DNA of 64,000 nt from Flavobacterium sp. CBA20B-1. Its GTDB lineage: Bacteria > Bacteroidota > Bacteroidia > Flavobacteriales > Flavobacteriaceae. The notes below the pieces were generated by a model. That model saw nothing but the letters and a program-made list of their open reading frames with translations. It did no database searches and was not told the DNA's origin. Position 1 is the stretch's first letter, and every line of letters begins with the position of its first letter. Both the position numbers and the translations under genes were made by a program. Positions 1-8,595 of this stretch are shown here, in pieces. The DNA is taken from positions 744,001-808,000 of the forward strand of contig NZ_CP092370.1 in assembly GCF_028473145.1 (NCBI RefSeq). Direction: 5' to 3'.

Positions 1-119
1 TATTTGAAGTTTTAGGATACTAAAATGAAGCCTTCTCAATACTAAAATTTTCGGCGGTTTTTTATTTGATTAAACTTTTATAAAAAAGTTACTTTTTTAA
101 AATGAGGTTAAAATTGTCT

Positions 120-870
120 TTAAGCAGCAATTTTCTTTCTTAAGTTGTGTGCTAAAGTCATTAACCCAAATTCTAATCCTGTTTTTTGGTTTCCTTTTAA
201 AGAAAATCATCTAAATTTATGGTTGTATTTAAGTTGAGCGAATACATGTTCTACATCAGCGGTCCGTTTTTTTCTTTTCTGCAATCCAGTCTCGCTTGTT
301 AGTAGTTCTCTGATTTTTTGGTTCCATCTGGCACACATAATAATCATCTTATTGGTTGTAATGAAGATTTTCTTTACTAAAAGGTTTGTGCTTTTTTTGA
401 TAATTTTTGTCTTGCACTTTGTCAAAAGTATTTTGTGTTTCTATTTTTTGTGGCATCGGTATAAATTTGTTTTAATGAAATGAATCCTTCAGAAGCATAC
501 ATTAGTACTACTTGTTTGAAAATCTCTTTAAAACTATCTTTTAATTTATTGCTTCAAAATCTATTAATAGTGTTATGATCAACTATTGTCTTCAGGTTAA
601 CCACATAAAATTGATGTTCTCTCTAACAGCTAATTCTATCTTTCGAGAGGAATAGGTGTTAGTCATATAAGAATACAACATTACTTTAAGCAACATTTTT
701 GGATTATAAACTGGATTACCCTCTTAACTGTATGCTTTTAAAAATGGCTGAATATTTATTGACTCAACAATTTGGTCAACTACTCGAACGGGATGTTTCT
801 CTGAAATAAAATCGTCAACCGAATAAGGTAAAAGTGTGGTTTGACGTTGATTGTAATGCTTGAATTTCAT
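120..870 (-). pseudogene. IS1182-family transposase remnant
   Basis: Read on the minus strand from the ATG at 870, the sequence gives an InsH/DUF772-like N-terminus (MKFKHYNQRQTTLLPYS, then YNPKMLLKVMLYSYM). This is interrupted by in-frame TAA, TGA and TAG codons. The match resumes in another frame (VDHNTINRF, then LKQIYTDATK), shifts again, and ends with a recognisable transposase C-terminus (TADVEHVFAQLKYNHKF, a TGA, then EFGLMTLAHNLRKK). The copy is about 250 codons, far shorter than the 450-500 residues usual for the family, so the middle is deleted as well. It cannot encode an active enzyme. I could not define terminal inverted repeats or a target duplication. Confidence 0.85.
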
Positions 871-904
871 GTATAATCATCTGTAAATCGTGGCATAAAC
901 ATAC

Positions 905-938
905 AAAAAAAACCGTCTCTAATTGTAAGACGGGTTTT
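905..938 (-). terminator. Intrinsic terminator of the acetyltransferase-like gene
   Basis: Arms at 913-918 and 928-933 form a GC-rich hairpin. On the minus strand it is followed by an uninterrupted run of eight T (905-912 on the plus strand), just after the stop codon of the gene at 940-2097. Confidence 0.8.
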
Positions 939-939
939 A

Positions 940-2097
940 TTATCTCAAAATCTTATGTTTTTCTACCGGTTTAGAAGGATCAAAATGATAGCGATAGGTT
1001 CGTAATTTTCTGCTTAAATTGGCTCCTAAGCTTTTGGCTACATTAATCATTTTTGGGTTAAAATCACCAATCCATTGCATTTCATAATCGGTGTAACCAC
1101 TTTGTTGTTTGATTACTTTCTGACCTTCGATAATCATGAAGTTATCAACGCCTTTTCCTTGCCATTCGGGTACAACTCCAAAAGCAATTCCAATAACACG
1201 CTTGCTTTTTTGAAAGGTTTTATACCATAAAAATTTAATTTTTTCTAGCAAACCAAACTTTCCGTTTAAATGTTTAAAATATTGATTAAGGTCTGGTAAG
1301 TTTAGCCAAAAAGCTACAGGTTGCTCTTTATAATACACAAACCACACAATTTTTGGATCAATTACGGGTTTCATGGTTTTAAAAATGAGTTTGCCTTGGG
1401 AAAGCGGCATATCTTTTCCGCCGCCATGACTTGCCCATGCTTTGTTGTAAATCGTTACAAAGTCGGCTACATATTTATCTAAATTGTTTAGCTTTATATG
1501 TTCGGCTTTAAATGCAGGATCTTTTGCAATATTGGCATGTCGATCATACAATTTAGGCTGCAATTGTTGATTAAAGGGTAGGGAATAACACTCTTGGTTA
1601 AAATAGGTTTTGAAACCATAGTTTTCGAATAATTCCACGTAATATGGAAAATTGTAATTCATATTATAAAGAGGTTCATGAAAACCTTCTACTAATAATC
1701 CCCACCATTGATCACGTTCCCCAAAATTTATAGGACCGTCCATGGTTTCCATACCGTTTTCTTCCAACCATTTTTTTGCCTGATTAAACAAAAGATTAGC
1801 TGCTTTTTGATCATTGATACATTCAAAAAAACCAAAACCACCCACTGGGTTTTTTCCTTCATATTTTGGGTTTATGAAAGCGGCTATTCGTCCTATTATT
1901 TCATCGTTTCCATTGAAAAGCACCCAGCGAATGGCTTTTCCACCACGCTTAAACAATTTATTTTTTTCGGTATCAAAAACCTTTTCGATATCTTGGTCTA
2001 GCGGGTGAATCCAATTTTTGTCGTGGGCATAAAGCTTTGCCGGAAAGTTTAAAAACTGTCGGCGTGTTTTGCTATTTTTTACTTCAACTGTGTACAT
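940..2097 (-). CDS. GNAT-like conserved protein (385 aa)
   Basis: This is a soluble protein of about 385 residues, resembling the conserved Bacteroidota proteins annotated as GNAT-family acetyltransferases or YghO-like. A likely acyl-CoA-binding region lies in the C-terminal third (GIAFGVVPEWQGKGVDNFMI resembles the GNAT Q/R-x-x-G-x-G/A loop). The N-terminal part carries conserved aromatic stretches (GERDQWWGLLVEGF). I chose the ATG at 2097; an upstream in-frame TTG at 2106 would add three residues. It lies 42 bp downstream of the pseudouridine synthase gene on the same strand, so the two are probably cotranscribed. The substrate is unknown. Confidence 0.7.
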   Translation of the reverse strand: MYTVEVKNSKTRRQFLNFPAKLYAHDKNWIHPLDQDIEKVFDTEKNKLFKRGGKAIRWVLFNGNDEIIGRIAAFINPKYEGKNPVGGFGFFECINDQKAANLLFNQAKKWLEENGMETMDGPINFGERDQWWGLLVEGFHEPLYNMNYNFPYYVELFENYGFKTYFNQECYSLPFNQQLQPKLYDRHANIAKDPAFKAEHIKLNNLDKYVADFVTIYNKAWASHGGGKDMPLSQGKLIFKTMKPVIDPKIVWFVYYKEQPVAFWLNLPDLNQYFKHLNGKFGLLEKIKFLWYKTFQKSKRVIGIAFGVVPEWQGKGVDNFMIIEGQKVIKQQSGYTDYEMQWIGDFNPKMINVAKSLGANLSRKLRTYRYHFDPSKPVEKHKILR

Positions 2098-2139
2098 GGG
2101 CGTCAATATGAAAACAAATGTAATAAAAGTTTGTTAGGG

Positions 2140-3834
2140 TTAAAAATCGGGCGGCAACTCAAAACACATTTTTTCATTCCGTATGGGATGATGAAATTCT
2201 AACATATTGGCATGCAAATACAATCGATCGGCTTTTGTTCCATACAAATCATCGCCTTTGATGGGTGCATTTAAACCTAAATTATGCGCTGAATGAACAC
2301 GTAATTGGTGTGTGCGACCTGTTATGGGAACATATTGAATGCGTGTTGTTTTCTCATTTTGTTCTAATACTTTAAAATTTGTAATTCCCATTTTTCCATA
2401 ATCGAAACAAACAACTTGGCGCGGGCGATCATCTAAATCAACACGTAAAGGCAATTCAATTATTCCCGAATTGTTTTGCACCACTCCGTCAAGCAAAGCA
2501 ATATAGCTTTTTTTAACACGGCGTTTTATGAATTGTTTTTGTAAATTTTCGTGTATTTCTTTGTTTTTTGCTAGCACCATTAAACCCGATGTGGACATAT
2601 CTAATCGATGCACAATTAAAGGTCCGGTAGCTTGTGGATATCTTTTTTTAATGCGTTCATAAACTGAATCGCTGATGTTGATGCCCGGAACCGATAAAAA
2701 TTCTGCGGGTTTATTCACAATTACCAAATAAGCATCATCATAAACGATTTCTAACTCTTTTCCTGCAGCGGGATTTTGCAAAAAAGGATTTTCTTCAACC
2801 TGTAAACCTTGCATCATGTGAGCCAAAATGGGTTCGCACTTACCCCAACACGATGGGTAAAATTGTTTGTGTTTTCGCACTTCGGATTTAGGCGGTATTC
2901 CCCACCAAAATTCGGCCAATGCAATAGGCTTTAATTGATGTTGAAAAGCATATTGAAACAATTTGGGCGCACAACATTCACCTGCACCTGCAGGAGGTTG
3001 GGAGTGAAGTGCTGTTTTAAAAATAGCTACTAATGATTTTTCTTTGTTATGGGCATTTAAAAAAGTATAATTGTTAAAAAGCCAATGCTGTAAGGCGTTT
3101 GATTGTGCTTTGCGTTGCTCTTTTAAAATATTGATTTTGTCTTGAAAACCAGCTATTTGATTGCTTATTTCATTTTCCTTAGATTGATAGTTTGCTGTTA
3201 ATACTCTTAACAAGTGTTTTTCATGCAAACTTTGTTTAATTAAATCGGCTTCAATTAACTGAAACTCTTCTGCAGTTGCAGTTTCTTTAAAAGCAATTCG
3301 CTTTTGCTTGCGTTGCTCTTTATGAAGTTTCATTTGTTTTTTATATGCTTCTATTTCAGTTTGCGCTGTATTTTTTATAGCAACTAATTGTTTTTTAAGA
3401 AGTTGTAATTCTTCATTATTCTCAAAAGCATCAATTTGACGGTTGAGTGCATTCAATTTTTCTTCTTCTTTTAAAAAATATCCATCGTTTTTAAGCATAT
3501 CAAAAACCGGAGGTACGAAAAATGCAACCGAATTGCTGTTTGCCAACTTTCCTGAATAAGCGGCCAAAAAACCAAATTCATCATCTTTTTGAACCACTAA
3601 AACACCAAACATTTTACCAATTGGCGCTAGTTCAGAATGATTATTTAAACCAAAATTATGATTCAAATTTTCATTTTTCTCTAAAAAAAGCTGTACCTGC
3701 TTTGCAGCTATCTCGCACAACGGATGCACATTATAATAAAACGGAAAGTTTAGTTTTTCAGGAAGAGGTATATGTGAAACATCTTCGGTAAACGAAATAA
3801 AACAACTTGTATTTTGTTTTTTTGCTGTTGTCAT
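2140..3834 (-). CDS. RluA-family pseudouridine synthase with long N-terminal extension
   Basis: The C-terminal 200 residues are a standard RluA-type pseudouridine synthase domain, which isomerises uridine in structured RNA. Its catalytic motif HRLDMSTSG places the nucleophilic Asp near residue 412, and later blocks include GRTHQLRVH. Ahead of it lies an unusual 360-residue region: an N-terminal alpha/beta-looking segment (GKMFGVLVV, FVPPVFDML), a highly charged coiled coil at about 120-245, and a cysteine-containing block (GAGECCAPKLF, FYPSCWGKCE) around 284-335. Ordinary RluA/RluD proteins are 220-325 residues, so 564 is long, though I recall this layout from other Bacteroidota and some gammaproteobacteria. 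The RNA target cannot be told from sequence. Confidence 0.88.
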   Translation of the reverse strand: MTTAKKQNTSCFISFTEDVSHIPLPEKLNFPFYYNVHPLCEIAAKQVQLFLEKNENLNHNFGLNNHSELAPIGKMFGVLVVQKDDEFGFLAAYSGKLANSNSVAFFVPPVFDMLKNDGYFLKEEEKLNALNRQIDAFENNEELQLLKKQLVAIKNTAQTEIEAYKKQMKLHKEQRKQKRIAFKETATAEEFQLIEADLIKQSLHEKHLLRVLTANYQSKENEISNQIAGFQDKINILKEQRKAQSNALQHWLFNNYTFLNAHNKEKSLVAIFKTALHSQPPAGAGECCAPKLFQYAFQHQLKPIALAEFWWGIPPKSEVRKHKQFYPSCWGKCEPILAHMMQGLQVEENPFLQNPAAGKELEIVYDDAYLVIVNKPAEFLSVPGINISDSVYERIKKRYPQATGPLIVHRLDMSTSGLMVLAKNKEIHENLQKQFIKRRVKKSYIALLDGVVQNNSGIIELPLRVDLDDRPRQVVCFDYGKMGITNFKVLEQNEKTTRIQYVPITGRTHQLRVHSAHNLGLNAPIKGDDLYGTKADRLYLHANMLEFHHPIRNEKMCFELPPDF

Positions 3835-3907
3835 TTACAAAGTATTAATGTCTGAAAAGTACAACTTTTTGCGTTTATTATTAAATCACTGCAAAGGCAA
3901 TTAGCTG

Positions 3908-3915
3908 TATATTTG
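3908..3915 (+). promoter_or_regulatory. -7 box (TATATTTG) of the DUF983 gene
   Basis: The sequence exactly matches TAnnTTTG, 20 bases before the ATG at 3935. No clear -33 TTTG is seen at the usual distance. Confidence 0.5.
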
Positions 3916-3934
3916 CATACAAAATTAATAAGAA

Positions 3935-4294
3935 ATGTCTTACGTTAATAAAGTTTTGAAGGGAACTTGTCCAAAATGCGGTCAAACCAAAGTGTTTAAA
4001 AAGAAAGGAAACCCGTTTTTGTTTTCAATGCCCGTTATGAACGAGCGTTGTGCAAATTGCAACTATTCGTTTCACCGTGAACCTGGTTTTTATTTTGGCG
4101 GTATGTATATGAGTTATGCGTTGACTGTTGCAGAAATGGTAGCCGTTTTTGTGTTGGGTTTATTATTTAAACTAAACTTTTTTAGCATTTTTATTGCCGT
4201 TGTGGTAGTAATTATTTTGCTATCTACTTTTAATTACCGCATGTCGCGCTTAATGTGGTTGAATTTATTTTACAAAAACGATCAAGAAGAATAG
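3935..4294 (+). CDS. DUF983 family zinc-ribbon membrane protein
   Basis: The 119-residue protein begins with two CxxC pairs (Cys12/Cys15 and Cys39/Cys42), which suggests a zinc ribbon. The motif REPGFYFGGMYMSYAL follows, and then two hydrophobic helices at about 60-80 and 82-98. This arrangement is characteristic of the DUF983 family, common in Bacteroidota and alphaproteobacteria and of unknown function. It probably sits in the inner membrane with the ribbon in the cytoplasm. The gene is transcribed alone and converges with the AraC regulator gene. Confidence 0.88.
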   Translation: MSYVNKVLKGTCPKCGQTKVFKKKGNPFLFSMPVMNERCANCNYSFHREPGFYFGGMYMSYALTVAEMVAVFVLGLLFKLNFFSIFIAVVVVIILLSTFNYRMSRLMWLNLFYKNDQEE

Positions 4295-4324
4295 TTAATT
4301 TTTGCCTTGCAAAAGGTAATTAAC
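4294..4324. terminator. Imperfect hairpin between convergent genes
   Basis: GTTAATT at 4294-4300 pairs with AATTAAC at 4318-4324, and inner TTTTGC pairs with GCAAAA. The structure overlaps both stop codons (TAG of the DUF983 gene and TAA of the araC-type gene). There is no good T-run, so termination strength is uncertain. Confidence 0.4.
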
Positions 4325-5204
4325 GGTCTTGTTGATATTGCTTTTTAAAATCTGATGCCTTGATTCCCGTGTTTTTTTTAAACAAACGCGAAAAATAGGT
4401 ATAATCGTTAAAGCCGAGTTTTAAAGCAATTTCGTTTAAGGTTAAATCGGTATAAAGCAACTGTCTTTTTGCTTCTAAAATCACGCGTTCGGTGATTATT
4501 TGCGTAGTGGTTTTTTGAGTAACAGATTGCACAATACGGTTTAAATGTTTTTGGGTAATATTCAATAAATCAGCATATTGTGATGCCGATTTGTTTTCTT
4601 TAAAATGCAAATCTACCAATTTTTCAAAGTTTGAAAACAAGGTTTGATAATGTTTTAAATGGGTTAGGTTTATGGGGTTTTGTTTTTCGTGAAACCGGTT
4701 CAAATGAATATACATTTGGGTAAGATAAGCCACCATCAACTGTTTGTTTTTCAATTGTTTATTAGTAGTTTCGTTAATAATTTGCTCGAACAAAGTCTGA
4801 ATTTGCTTGCATTGATGTTCTTTTAAATAAATACATTTTTCAGAGAAGTTCGATTCAAAAAACGGAAAATCTTTAATGGAATCATTCAAATAAATCATTT
4901 CGTAAAAATCTTCTGAATGAAAGAAAATGTATCCATCGGCATCATCAGACAATTCCCATGAATGCGTTTGTCCGGGATAAAGAAAAAAAACCGAGCCTGC
5001 CGTTACATCATATCTATTAAAATCAATCTCGTGTGTGCCGGTGCCTTTGGTGAATAAAAAAACTGCATAAAAATTGTGTCTATGTGGTTTTTCTATCCGC
5101 GAATGATGCAACTGCAAGTGGTTTGCAATGGTATTGGTGTAAAATGAATTGGGACTATTTGTTGTTTTAAAATCGTTAATTTTTAACAGTGTAATTTCAG
5201 ACAT
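4320..5204 (-). CDS. AraC-family transcriptional regulator
   Basis: The N-terminal half (about 30-140) is a cupin-like sensor domain (HRHNFYAVFLFTKGTGTHEID, then GSVFFLYPGQTHSWEL). The C-terminal 100 residues hold the double helix-turn-helix of AraC/XylS proteins (SASQYADLLNITQKHLNRIV and LNEIALKLGFNDYTYFSRLF). At 294 residues it has normal length. It is divergent from the AsmA-like gene, with 234 bp between them that also contain a promoter and a terminator. Ligand and targets are unknown. Confidence 0.9.
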   Translation of the reverse strand: MSEITLLKINDFKTTNSPNSFYTNTIANHLQLHHSRIEKPHRHNFYAVFLFTKGTGTHEIDFNRYDVTAGSVFFLYPGQTHSWELSDDADGYIFFHSEDFYEMIYLNDSIKDFPFFESNFSEKCIYLKEHQCKQIQTLFEQIINETTNKQLKNKQLMVAYLTQMYIHLNRFHEKQNPINLTHLKHYQTLFSNFEKLVDLHFKENKSASQYADLLNITQKHLNRIVQSVTQKTTTQIITERVILEAKRQLLYTDLTLNEIALKLGFNDYTYFSRLFKKNTGIKASDFKKQYQQDR

Positions 5205-5213
5205 GTTAAATAT

Positions 5214-5245
5214 TTTGTGTAATTAATTATAAATCAATAACTTTG
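5214..5245 (+). promoter_or_regulatory. Strong Bacteroidota promoter (TTTG-N20-TAACTTTG)
   Basis: TTTG at 5214-5217 and TAACTTTG at 5238-5245 are separated by 20 bases, a full match to the phylum consensus. It points rightward, away from the araC-type gene. Transcription would start near 5251, about 40 bases before an intrinsic terminator and 190 bases before the next start codon. Confidence 0.7.
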
Positions 5246-5250
5246 AATCA

Positions 5251-5322
5251 TTACAAAACAGAACTTTGTATTTCATATTTATTTTTTTAAGATTGCTTAG
5301 ACCTACTGGGCAATCTTTTTTT
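5251..5322 (+). ncRNA. Candidate small RNA or attenuated leader
   Basis: The stretch lies between a consensus promoter (5214-5245) and a perfect terminator hairpin (5289-5322) and has no plausible reading frame, so the simplest product is a transcript of about 70 nt. Alternatively it is the 5' leader of the AsmA-like gene at 5439, with the hairpin acting as an attenuator. I do not recognise a known riboswitch or RNA family. The prediction rests on the two signals only. Confidence 0.45.
5289..5322 (+). terminator. Intrinsic terminator in front of the AsmA-like gene
   Basis: AAGATTGC (5289-5296) pairs with GCAATCTT (5310-5317), followed by a run of T to 5322. No protein gene on the plus strand ends upstream of it, so it must end a non-coding or leader transcript. 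Confidence 0.75.
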
Positions 5323-5438
5323 GGCGATGAAACCAAATACTTAGGTATAAATATACTGATTTTTTCTTTAAGAATACTTATACCGCTTCATAGCATATTT
5401 ATGTAATTTTCACTACATTTATTGCAAATTGCAACTAT

Positions 5439-7724
5439 ATGAAACTTTCTAAACCAATAAAAACGATAGGAATTGTTGTTATAAGTATTCTCTTGCTTGC
5501 CTTTATTGCAAACATCGCAATAAATTTACTGATAAAAAACCAGCTTCCTGCGATTATCAATAAGCAAAACGATACAGCTTATGATTTAACTTACGAAGAC
5601 TTAAGTTTTTCGATTTTTAATAATAGTATTTCGATTGAAAATGCAGCAATATCGCCCAAAAAAGAGCACAATATTAAGAAAGATATTGATTTCTATGGAA
5701 AAATTGAACGAATCAGCGTAACCGGTGTCAATTTTTTTGAATTGATAAAAGATAAAAATTTAAAAGCTTATACCATTTCGGTGATTGGTCCGGATTTAAC
5801 AGTTATAAAACCACAAGAACGCGACACTTTAAAGAGCACCTCCAAACTTTCTTCGGTTATTGATATTGATAAAATTAGCGTGGAAAAAGCTCATTTGCGT
5901 ATGGTAGATGCTACAAACGACACGCTTTTTCACGAAGTTTTTAATTTTAATGCAGAAATAAACGGGATTCACATGGGTGAATATACGGCGCAAAAAGACA
6001 TTCCGTTTACTTATACCGATTACACTTTTAAGATCGATTCGCTTTACAGCAGGGTGAACGATTTGCAGATGGTGAAATCTGAAGAAATTGCAATTGATAA
6101 AGATCAAATTTCGGTTACAAATTTTAGAATGCTTCCTTTTAAATCTTCTAAAGAATTCAAACAAAACGACTTGCAATCAAGCACCCGAATTTTAGTGGAA
6201 GTTCCCAAATTGCATTTAAAAAATACCGATTGGGGATATCATGGTTTTGACTTGTTTGTAAAAGTACATACAATTGAAATTGATGCTATAAAGGTGCATA
6301 TCTTAGATCAAAAAGACCAAAAAACGGTTCAAAATAAATTGCCCGATTATTCAAAAAGCAATCAATCACTTATTCCTTTTAAGCTGGATATTAACGAAAT
6401 ACACATCAATAAATCGGTTTTTAATTCTTTGGAATCGTTTATGGTGAACAACGTTAATATCACAATAAAAAAACTTTCAAACCGAGTAAACCAGCAACTT
6501 TCAATTGATGAATTTCAGTTAAATAATCCCAAATTTGTGCATATTCCTAAGAAACAGCCTTCAAAAAAATCAAACAATAACAATGAATTGAACGATTTGG
6601 TTTTTATTAAAAAAGTAACCGTAAACAATGCCCACTACACATTAAAAGAGCCTTCAGGCGCTGCCGATAAATTAAGTGTGGAAAATTTTAATTTATCATT
6701 GAATAATATTCGGGTGGATGATGAAACGCTGGCACAAAAAGTTCCGTTTACCTATGAAAATCCTTTGCTAACCACAGGAAAAATTGATTTTGACACCAAT
6801 GGAATCTACAAAATACAGGCGCAATCTACCAAAATTCAACAAAAAAATGCTTCGGTTACTCATTTTAAATTGATACCTAAGATTTCAAAAGCGCAGCATA
6901 AAGCCCAACTAAAATACGCCCAAGATTATTACAATGTTTCGGTTAACAACTTGTTGCTCCATAATTTTACGTGGGGATTCGATGCTCAAGAAGCATTTTT
7001 TATTAAATTTAACGAAGTGGTGCTCAACAATATGGATGCTGCTATTTATCGCGATGTTTCCGTTCCGCTCAACCCAGAGGAAAATCACTTGTACAGTTAC
7101 AGATTGCGAAATGTAGAATTTCCGTTTGAAGTAGCCACTTTGAAAATTAAAAATTCTAAACTTTCTTATTCAGAAGACACCCAAAACACAACCAGTCCGG
7201 GCAAGCTCACTTTTAGTGATTTTAATCTTACTGCTAAAAATCTTTATAGTGGTTACAAGCGTTCATCAGGACCCAAAACACAAATAAACGTGCGTACAAA
7301 ATTCATGCAACAAGGAGATTTGGTGGCAAGTTGGCAATTTGACATCATGGATCGATCAGAACGATTCAATATCAATGGCGATTTAAAGAATTTTCCTGCC
7401 ACAGCTATGAATCCGTTCTTAAAACCTTATTTAAAGGTGCAGGCCAACGGTACAATTGACCACATGGCATTTAACTTCAGCGGAAACAACAATACCGCAA
7501 ACGGACATTATGCTATGGATTTCAACAACCTGAAAATGAAACTGTTCAATAAAGAAAACAAAGAACGGAAACTGTTAACGGCTGCTGCCAATTTGGTGGT
7601 GCGAACTGATACCGATGGATTTAAAAAAGTAGCAATAAAACCAGTGGACCGCATCAAAGAAAAATCGTTCTTTAATTATTTGTGGCAATGCATTATGCAA
7701 GGGCTAAAGCAAACGGTTATTTAA
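5439..7724 (+). CDS. AsmA/DUF748-like envelope protein
   Basis: The 761-residue protein has one N-terminal membrane anchor (about 8-33, TIGIVVISILLLAFIANIAI) and a long beta-rich remainder with repeated short motifs. This fits AsmA-like/DUF748 proteins, which sit in the inner membrane with their body in the periplasm and are linked to outer-membrane lipid homeostasis. The family call comes from overall architecture (KDLSFSIFNNSISIENA-type opening, late FNFSGNNNTANGHYAMDF block) and is not certain. TTGCAA-A-TTGCAA lies directly upstream of the ATG, at 5424-5436 or so. The SDR gene follows after 36 bp. Confidence 0.6.
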   Translation: MKLSKPIKTIGIVVISILLLAFIANIAINLLIKNQLPAIINKQNDTAYDLTYEDLSFSIFNNSISIENAAISPKKEHNIKKDIDFYGKIERISVTGVNFFELIKDKNLKAYTISVIGPDLTVIKPQERDTLKSTSKLSSVIDIDKISVEKAHLRMVDATNDTLFHEVFNFNAEINGIHMGEYTAQKDIPFTYTDYTFKIDSLYSRVNDLQMVKSEEIAIDKDQISVTNFRMLPFKSSKEFKQNDLQSSTRILVEVPKLHLKNTDWGYHGFDLFVKVHTIEIDAIKVHILDQKDQKTVQNKLPDYSKSNQSLIPFKLDINEIHINKSVFNSLESFMVNNVNITIKKLSNRVNQQLSIDEFQLNNPKFVHIPKKQPSKKSNNNNELNDLVFIKKVTVNNAHYTLKEPSGAADKLSVENFNLSLNNIRVDDETLAQKVPFTYENPLLTTGKIDFDTNGIYKIQAQSTKIQQKNASVTHFKLIPKISKAQHKAQLKYAQDYYNVSVNNLLLHNFTWGFDAQEAFFIKFNEVVLNNMDAAIYRDVSVPLNPEENHLYSYRLRNVEFPFEVATLKIKNSKLSYSEDTQNTTSPGKLTFSDFNLTAKNLYSGYKRSSGPKTQINVRTKFMQQGDLVASWQFDIMDRSERFNINGDLKNFPATAMNPFLKPYLKVQANGTIDHMAFNFSGNNNTANGHYAMDFNNLKMKLFNKENKERKLLTAAANLVVRTDTDGFKKVAIKPVDRIKEKSFFNYLWQCIMQGLKQTVI

Positions 7725-7760
7725 AAATGTGTTTTATCTTTACAAAAAATCCAGATTAAA

Positions 7761-8507
7761 ATGAAAACAATTCTCATTACGGGCGCCAGTTCAGGAATTG
7801 GCTATGCAACTGCCAAAAAATTAGCTGCAGGCAACCGATTGATACTTTGTGGAAGAAGAGTGGAACGATTGCAAAAACTACAAACCGAACTTGCCGATAC
7901 ACCTACTTTAATACTAACATTTGATGTGTCCCAAAAAGAAGAAGTTTTTAATGCTTTTGATACAATTCCTGTTGAATGGCAAAACATCGATGTATTGATT
8001 AACAATGCCGGAAATGCACATGGTTTGGCAAGTTTTCAAGATGCCGATTTAGATGATTTAGACGCAATGATAAACAGCAACGTTAAAGGATTGATTTATG
8101 TAACCAAAGCATGTTTGCCTTTTATTAAAACTTCTAGTGAAGCACATATTGTCAACATTTCATCGATTGCCGGCAAGCAAATTTATGCAAACGGAACAAC
8201 TTATTGTGCGTCAAAATGGGCAGTAGAAGCCCTTACAAAAGGTATGCGATTAGATTTTCTTCCTTTGGGAATAAAAGTTACCGGAATTGCACCAGGAGCC
8301 GTTGAAACAGAATTTTCTTTGGTTCGATTTAAAGGTAATGAAGCTATTGCAAATAAAGTCTATCAAGGCTACCAACCACTAAAAGCTGAAGATATAGCAG
8401 AAACCATTGCTTTTGCAGTAAATCAACCGAAACATGTTCAAGTTGCCGATATAACTATTTTACCCCAAACACAAGCCGACGCTACTACGATTTTGCGTAG
8501 TTTATAA
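7761..8507 (+). CDS. SDR-family oxidoreductase (YdfG-like)
   Basis: A classical short-chain dehydrogenase/reductase of 248 residues. It has the NAD(P)-binding TGASSGIG at about 7-14, NNAG near residue 80, a catalytic Ser in NISSIAG and the YCASK active site. GRRVER after beta strand 2 has arginines suited to NADP(H). The C-terminus resembles YdfG-type enzymes (3-hydroxy acid or L-allo-threonine dehydrogenases), which act on small hydroxy acids. A near-consensus -7 box, TATCTTTA, lies at 7735-7742, so the gene may have its own promoter. Confidence 0.9.
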   Translation: MKTILITGASSGIGYATAKKLAAGNRLILCGRRVERLQKLQTELADTPTLILTFDVSQKEEVFNAFDTIPVEWQNIDVLINNAGNAHGLASFQDADLDDLDAMINSNVKGLIYVTKACLPFIKTSSEAHIVNISSIAGKQIYANGTTYCASKWAVEALTKGMRLDFLPLGIKVTGIAPGAVETEFSLVRFKGNEAIANKVYQGYQPLKAEDIAETIAFAVNQPKHVQVADITILPQTQADATTILRSL

Positions 8508-8545
8508 CAAATTGTACAATCGTTATATATTTGTTATTAATTCCA

Positions 8546-8576
8546 TTGCAAAACATTGTTTTTAAATGTAAATTTG
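8546..8576 (+). promoter_or_regulatory. Promoter of purM
   Basis: TTG at 8546-8548 and TAAATTTG at 8569-8576 are separated by 20 bases. The ATG of purM follows 19 bases after the -7 box. Confidence 0.65.
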
Positions 8577-8595
8577 CACAACAACACACAAAAAT

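Noticed and set aside
207..425. A 72-codon frame on the minus strand that looks like a small protein gene
   Set aside because: Its C-terminal half matches the end of an IS1182 transposase and its start lies inside the same pseudogene, so it is a fragment and not an independent gene.
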